Below are positions 59,300-64,000 of a DNA stretch of 64,000 nt, in pieces. The stretch is from Codonopsis lanceolata (taxonomy: Eukaryota; Streptophyta; Magnoliopsida; Asterales; Campanulaceae). The stretch's first letter is position 1. Each line of letters starts with the position of its first letter. The DNA lies in assembly GCA_013146195.2 (NCBI GenBank), contig CM028377.1, positions 109,382,540 to 109,446,539 of the forward strand, in the 5' to 3' direction. The translations under genes and the position numbers were made by a program. The notes under the pieces are model-generated. The model worked only from the letters and a program-made list of their open reading frames with translations, ran no database searches and had not been told where the DNA came from.

Positions 59300-59378
59300 A
59301 ATTTAATTTATATATATATATATATATATTTATTTATTTATATATATCCTTGCGTTTAACGCACGTGTGTAAAACTAG
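59300..59378 (+). mobile_element. Helitron 3' terminus (5' end not found)
   Basis: An (AT)n tract leads to TGCGTTTAACGCA, a short palindrome, then GTGTAAAACTAG with CTAG at 59375-59378 followed by T. This is the hairpin plus CTRR ending of Helitrons. It shares GTTTAACGCAC...AAAACTAGT with the terminus of the complete Helitron at 60690. The start (TC after an A) could not be located, so the element may be truncated. Confidence 0.65.
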
Positions 59379-59438
59379 TAAGATATAAATATCTTGATAG
59401 TGTGTAGGTTTTTTCGGTAGTTATTACCAATTTTAATA

Positions 59439-59695
59439 CTCCATCCGTTTTCAAATAATCATTCACTTTGACTTGACACAACGTTTAAGAAAAAATAATT
59501 GATTATATTATAAATATTGGTGTAATGAGTGATTTCATGTAATGCCCTTAAGCATGTGGCCATAATTAGAGTAGATAAAAAAGTAAAGGTAAAGTGATAA
59601 AAATGTTTTCTTTAAAAAGAAAGTTTTGAAAGAAGACAATTATTTTAGAACAAATAAAAAAAGAAAGGAGGACAATTATTTGAAAACAATGGTAG
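59439..59695. mobile_element. Stowaway-like MITE (Tc1/mariner-derived)
   Basis: 257 bp beginning CTCCATCCGTTTTCAAATAA and ending with the inverted, diverged counterpart (TTATTTGAAAACAATGGTAG), flanked on each side by TA (59437-59438 and 59696-59697). AT-rich and non-coding. Shared core of the termini: GTTTTCAAATAAT. Confidence 0.8.
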
Positions 59696-60061
59696 TAATA
59701 TTTATATATCTCTTAATTATTAAAAAAATTAAATTCAAACTCAACAAGTAAAATAAATAAAAAAGAATAATAAGTGTAAGTGTGTAACTGTTTTTTTGAA
59801 ACAAACAAAACCGATACTATTTCAGTATGTGGTAAAAGGGGTGTACAGTCGAATCATCGAACCAAACCAAACCAAATCATGCAATTTAGTTCGATTTTGG
59901 TTCCCAAAATCTAAAAACCGACGCAATAAAGATATTTTGTGATTTTCATATAAATTTAATTGTAAAATGGTATTTTGAGATTTTCAATGTAAATACGATT
60001 GTATAAGATTGTAACCATCGACGGTTGAAGTGATCATTTATGAATAAGATGTGGTCTCCTG

Positions 60062-60105
60062 TAAGACGGTCTTATGGATCTTATCCGTAAGACGGATCTA
60101 TCCAG
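60062..60105. repeat. Short palindromic repeat TAAGACGGTCTTA
   Basis: GTAAGACGGTCTTA at 60061-60074 followed by a second GTAAGACGG. Similar palindromes are, from memory, frequent in Caryophyllales intergenic DNA. This is only a weak taxonomic hint. Confidence 0.35.
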
Positions 60106-60169
60106 GCTAAATGGACCAAAATTCAGAAATCTCAATGCAACCCCTTAGTTTTTGAAAATTACAGTGTCA

Positions 60170-60689
60170 CCCCTCATATTTATATATGTAGAGTGTCACT
60201 TTTTACTATTAACAGTGTCACTTTGCATTTTTTTATGAAAAGTATAATTTTTCCCTTAAAAAATGTTATTTTTTGGGATTAAATGTATCACTTTTAGTCT
60301 TAAATGTGTTACTTTCACTTTGAAAAGTGTCATTTTTTTTATAAATAAAAATCATTACGTTTGACATTAAAGTGTTACTTTATAACATTAAAAGTATCAC
60401 TTTTTAGCATTAAATGTGTTACTTTTGACCATACACGTGTCATTTTGCCTTATAAATAAAAATCGTTGTTATTGACATTAAAAGTGTCAAAAGTATCACT
60501 TTTTAGCATTGAAAATGTCACATTTTAATATTAAATCTGTCACTTTTGGCAGTTAACGTTGGTTTTAAAGTGACACTTTTTAGTATTAAATGTGACACTT
60601 TTTAGTATTAAGAGTGTCACTTTTTGGTATTAAATGTGTCACTTTTGGTAGTCAACGTTAGTTTTAAAGTGACACTTTTTAGTATTAAA
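60170..60689. repeat. Minisatellite, about 22-25 bp units (left part)
   Basis: Around twenty diverged units built on GTGACACTTTTTAGTATTAA or GTGTCACTTTT(T/A)G...TTAAAT. The last units are nearly perfect up to the Helitron boundary, and the array continues at 62647. Confidence 0.88.
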
Positions 60690-60929
60690 CTAGTTTTTTT
60701 AACCTGTGCGTTAAACTCACGTCATTCTTCTTTTTCAACTAAATTGTACATAAACCAAATAAAGAGGATAAAAAATCTTAAATGATAAAATAAGAAGAAT
60801 TGGTTTATTAACAAATACACATCAGTATATCACTAATCATTATAATTTTTTTAAAAAAAATTCCTTATACACAAAAGTTGTTGTTTTATTAGTTGGTTTT
60901 TCATCTTCACTGCATATCAATATCTTTAA

Positions 60930-61410
60930 ATCAAAACAATTTGTTACTCTAGAAATTGCGACATATCACTACCCATGGCTAAATACTGGTTTTTTCAAAA
61001 ATAGGCATACGTGCAATAATTGACTTTGACACTTGTTAATTGTCATTGCATATGATACCAGTAATGAAAATTGTCTTATCTGAAACTTGAAAGTCAGTCT
61101 TCCATCAAATGTAGTTTTTTTTTTTTAGAACTTTCCCTTAAGGGGTTATGAGAAGTGATTCTCACATTTGTAAAGCTCTCTACCACCTGGGCCACCCATT
61201 AGGTCTACATCGGATGTAGTTAATAACAATCTTGAGATAAAAACTTTTTCTCCAACATTGCTTCCTTTTAAAAAAAATTGTTTCAACAATGTGATCCCCA
61301 AGATTTATGATGATTAGTGCTTCTATTGCACAACCCCGCAAAGATGGTCAATGTTTCTCAATAGCATTACTGGAACACCAATTTTAAATGTCAATCCATG
61401 GCCTGATAAC
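60930..61410 (-). pseudogene. Helitron helicase (PIF1-like) C-terminal relic
   Basis: Minus-strand blocks in order: HGLTFKIGVPVMLLRNIDHL (61345-61404), then after stops VGEKVFISRLLLTT (about 61220-61260), GRLTFKFQIRQFSLLVSYAM (61040-61100) and NKCQSQLLHVCLFLKKPVFS followed by a YVAISRV-like motif (60940-61035). These are the late helicase motifs (V and VI region) of the plant Helitron Rep/Hel protein, which unwinds DNA during rolling-circle transposition. Stops and a SINE-like insertion at 61115-61207 interrupt it. The Rep nuclease domain and the N-terminal helicase motifs are absent. Confidence 0.8.
61115..61207 (-). mobile_element. Short SINE-like retroposon
   Basis: On the minus strand a 93-bp unit begins after GACC, contains GTGGCCCAGGTGGTAGAG (resembling a tRNA-type A box), and ends in 12 A residues. 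It is flanked by CATCAAATGTAG (61103-61114) and CATCGGATGTAG (61208-61219), a 12-bp target duplication with two mismatches. It interrupts the helicase relic. No good B box is seen, so it may be 5'-truncated or atypical. Confidence 0.6.
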
Positions 61411-61479
61411 CCCGAACACTTTAATATTATTCAAAAACTTTGTATAATAAATGTATTCGAACAAACTTGGATTTTTTCC

Positions 61480-62340
61480 GCTCTGCAAATAAAATATGAA
61501 CTCAAATAAGTTTTCCATTTTGGATGATTACTTTTATTAAATAATATTTTTATTTTACGAATAAATGAATTTCTGATAAGAAAATAAACTATAATCAAAA
61601 TAACGAAATTATTTTTACCGTTAACTATTATTTTTGTTCCGTAAATTATTTTGATTTTACTAACTTCTATTATATTTTTTGCTTTATTGACTTCGTAACT
61701 ATTATTTTTGTTTTATTTTTAAGAATTAGTTTTACGAAAAACTTTTGTTCCGTAAATTATTTTTATTATTTACTAACCTTAGTTTAAATTGTTTTTGTTT
61801 TATTGATTTTGTAACTATTATTTTTGTTCAATCAAGTATTGTTATTTTACTAACGTTTTTTTTTGTTTTACATAACTATTTTTAAGAATTTGCTTTAAAC
61901 TTTTGGTCCGTAAATTATTTTTATAATTTTACTAACATCGGTTTAAATTATTTTTGTTTTATTGACTCCGTAACTATTATTTTTATTTCATCAAATAATT
62001 TCATTTTACTAATGTATGTTTGTTTTACATAACTATTTTTAAGAATTTGTTTTAAAATTTTGTTACGTAAATTATTTTTATTATTTTAGTAACCTCATTT
62101 TAAATTGTTTTTGTTTTATTGACTAAGTAACTATTATTTGTGTTCCATCAAATATTTTTATTTTACTAATTTATTTTTGTTTTATTTATTTTACTAACCT
62201 TCGCATTAAATTATTTTTGTTTTTTTGATTATGTAACTTTTATTTTAATAGTGACTTGTTCCATAAATTATTTTTATTTTACTAACCTCCTCTTATATTA
62301 TTGTTTTCTTGACTCCGGAACTATTATTTTTGTGTTAGTT
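61480..62340. repeat. Diverged TTATTTTT-rich tandem repeat inside Helitron
   Basis: About eight to ten irregular units of roughly 80-100 bp with recurring GTAACTATTATTTTTGTT and TTTTACTAAC blocks. Non-coding, and accounts for much of the Helitron's length. Confidence 0.7.
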
Positions 62341-62562
62341 ACTATTTTTTATGTTTAAAGAGAGAATAAATGTTTAAACATAATTAAAATAGAGAAGATG
62401 GTGGTGATGAGAGAGAAAATAGGAAGGAAATGGGAGAGTGAAAGAGAAAGAGAGAAAATAGATAGAAAATAAGGAGAAGATAGGAGAGAGAAATAGTATA
62501 ATGATAACTCAAAAGTCAATAATTCAAAAATGTGATTTTGGAGGGAAAAATCTACCCTTGTC

Positions 62563-62564
<2 letters not shown>

Positions 62565-62644
<80 letters not shown>
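62565..62644. repeat. (AT)n microsatellite
   Basis: About forty uninterrupted TA dinucleotides at the 5' end of the Helitron. The Tyr-Ile repeat frames on both strands are artefacts of it. Confidence 0.97.
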
Positions 62645-62646
<2 letters not shown>

Positions 62647-62800
62647 TGTGACACTTTTTAGTATTAAATGTGACACTTTTTAGTATTAAATGTGACACTT
62701 TTTAGTATTAAGAGTGTCATTTTTTAGTATTAAGAGTGCCATTTTTTAGTATTAAATGTGTCACTTTTTAGTATTAAATGAGTTATTTTCCCTTTATAGT
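62647..62800. repeat. Minisatellite (right part)
   Basis: Continuation of the 60170-60689 array beyond the Helitron. Six to seven units of GTGACACTTTTTAGTATTAA type, then fading similarity to about 62880. Confidence 0.88.
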
Positions 62801-62943
62801 GTTACTTTCAACCTTAAAATATGTCACTTTTGTCTTTTCAATGTGTCACATTTAGTTTTATATGTCTCATTTAGCATTTCGTTAAAATTCATTAGAGTCC
62901 GTCAAGTATCCCAATGCAATTGATGCTAACGGAGCTGACAAAT

Positions 62944-63201
62944 GATTAAATTATAAGGCGTGGAAAACGTAAGAATTTCGACGGCAAACCTTGAAAGTGC
63001 AGGGGCATCGAAACAAAATGACACATCTTGCCAATAAAACTTAAAATAGCCATAGGAGGTTTCGAACCTAAGGATTAAATTGTAAAACGTTGAAAACATA
63101 AAAATTTCGACGACAAATCTTGAAAGTGCAAGGGCACCGGAGCAAAATGACACATCTTACCAATAAAACTTAAAACAACCATAAGAAGTTTCGAACCTAA
63201 A
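62944..63201. repeat. Tandem duplication, two 129-bp units
   Basis: GATTAAATT... at 62944 and 63073 start two copies that remain similar for about 129 bp, each ending TTTCGAACCTAA. They contain AAAATGACACATCTT and CAATAAAACTTAAAA. Non-coding as far as seen. Confidence 0.85.
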
Positions 63202-63336
63202 ACTAGGCACACTTAATTCTACACTTTATGTGTTCCACTGTGAACCATCTCAACAATTTATTATATTTTATTAAAACTTATAATATATTATTTAGTAAAA
63301 GTCTTTGCCTATGAATAAAACCCCGCATCCTGCCTA

Positions 63337-63484
63337 GTGCTGTCAAAATCGAGTCTAGTCCATAGGTCCGGTTTAACCTACCTGATTTTTCAAGGGTTTG
63401 GCCTTTAAAATTAGAAGATCCGAAAAAACGGGGCCTCATTGGCTCGGACCGATTGGCCCGGGCCAATAGGCCCGTGGACAGCAC
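63337..63484. mobile_element. Possible hAT-like MITE
   Basis: Inverted termini GTGCTGTC (63337) and GACAGCAC (63484) enclose a GC-rich, GGCCCG-rich centre, a layout common among plant hAT-type MITEs. An 8-bp target duplication was not found. Confidence 0.4.
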
Positions 63485-63624
63485 AAACAGTAAAGCCTGG
63501 TCCGGCCCGAAATACATGTTGATCACTTGATATTTGATAATGTTGACAAAAGACGAAGTCGATGAACTATAAACTAAAGTTAATAATTTAAAAAGCCAAA
63601 ATGGCAAAAACTTAAAAAAAAAAC

Positions 63625-64000
63625 GGAAAACCCTATCACTATTCTATTCGCTCACAGTAATCTACTTTACAGGACGGCTCAATTTCTCTCTCTCTCCGCT
63701 GTGGCCTCTGATCTCTCCGCCGAAGGCGGATCTCTCGTCTTCCTATCGTCTCCCGTCTCCTAGTCCTCGAGGCTCGATCTCTCGCCGCTGGCAGCCCATC
63801 TTGGACCACCGCCGCCTCTACAGCCATGGCGTCACACACACACACAGGTACTCTTACAGAGTTAATATTTTACTCGCTCTCTCATTTGTCTCTATTGTTG
63901 TACTCTAGTACTAGCTAGCTCTCAGTCATGAACCCTCAACGAAGATTTGATGCATCTGTCTATTTCAGTGACGCGTTTCATTAGGTTACGGCCTTTTGGC
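63625..64000 (+). CDS. Putative 5' end of a host gene (first exon, intron 1, start of exon 2)
   Basis: After an AAAACCCTA telo-box-like motif (63627) comes a CT-rich leader (63680-63800). The first ATG is at 63826. The coding part of exon 1 is 22 nt (63826-63847) and includes a CA-repeat, ending ACAG|GTACTC. An intron of 121 nt ends TATTTCAG at 63968. Exon 2 then continues the same frame, TRFIRLRPFG, to the window edge. Only about 18 residues are visible, so the product is not recognised. CT-rich leaders and telo boxes are typical of plant housekeeping genes, but that is inference. The minus-strand frame at 63639-63845 is a shadow. Transcript evidence could move the true start. Confidence 0.45.

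Larger units (their letters stand above)
60690..62646 (-). mobile_element. Helitron with decayed PIF1-like helicase
   Basis: On the minus strand it starts TCTATATATATA (62646 downward) and ends with GTTTAACGCAC, then GGTTAAAAAAACTAG at 60690. It sits between A (60689) and T (62647), the A/T target rule of Helitrons. Removing it restores an unbroken repeat unit (AGTATTAAA|TGTGACAC). It is 1957 bp, too short for a full Rep-helicase, but a helicase C-terminal relic is inside, so it is a deletion derivative. The AT-dinucleotide tract at its 5' end is probably expanded. Confidence 0.88.

Noticed and set aside
58074..59378. Complete Helitron starting right after LTR copy 4
   Set aside because: TCTAAAGC at 58075 is preceded by C rather than A and no second copy is available, so only the 3' end is called.
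62355..62683. Tyr-Ile repeat proteins on both strands
   Set aside because: Translation of a pure (AT)n microsatellite at the Helitron 5' end.

Overview
This is a plant nuclear window, probably from an angiosperm with a large, repeat-rich genome. The evidence is Tekay-type Ty3/gypsy and Ty1/copia retroelements, CACTA, Mutator-like, Helitron and Stowaway-like DNA transposons, captured intron-bearing plant gene fragments (ABCC transporter, adenosine kinase, glutaredoxin) and GT-AG introns with AT-rich intergenic DNA. I see no intact host gene. Only the extreme right edge (about 63.63-64.0 kb) looks like the 5' end of one. The species cannot be read from the sequence.

Layout. 1-3749: most of a long LTR (family A') inserted in a Tekay pol gene, whose integrase and C-terminal part follow (to 4915), then a polypurine tract and that element's own 3' LTR (4927-7480). 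7481-11300: degenerate retroelement sequence with RS-like 39-bp repeats, an ABCC transporter fragment, a copia integrase fragment and AT-rich DNA. 11301-31570: a deep nest. An old CACTA transposase gene (TNP2) is split by a younger CACTA element (13443-31266) with CCAAGGAA subterminal repeats. That element carries an adenosine-kinase fragment and was itself hit by a gag-only LTR retrotransposon (14732-25075, 5-bp target duplication AGATT) and by a Pack-MULE (25567-27133) carrying a broken glutaredoxin gene. 32622-33692: a copia RT/RNase H remnant cut by a further long LTR (family C, 33693-37059). 37060-58073: a tandem array with four LTRs and three internal regions of a non-autonomous Tekay-like element (family B), containing a 100-N assembly gap. 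58074-63600: one Helitron 3' end, a Stowaway-like MITE, and a complete Helitron (60690-62646) sitting in a minisatellite with a precisely recoverable empty site. That Helitron has a decayed PIF1-like helicase interrupted by a small SINE-like insertion.

The main novelty candidates are in the long LTRs. Four diverged LTR families share a set of non-coding elements: a TATA box followed about 231-238 nt later by a GTAAG splice donor, a GACTC-N4-GAGTC palindrome, a GCN4-like palindrome, a GAGGCG/GGCGCCTC palindrome, and in families B, B' and C a set of hairpins with an invariant 7-nt loop (CTCTTGT in element sense) on varying stems. Copy-to-copy differences in the family B array concentrate at CHG/CG sites. 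This looks more like methylation-linked base-calling error than evolution. All coordinates were read by eye. No alignment or search was run.
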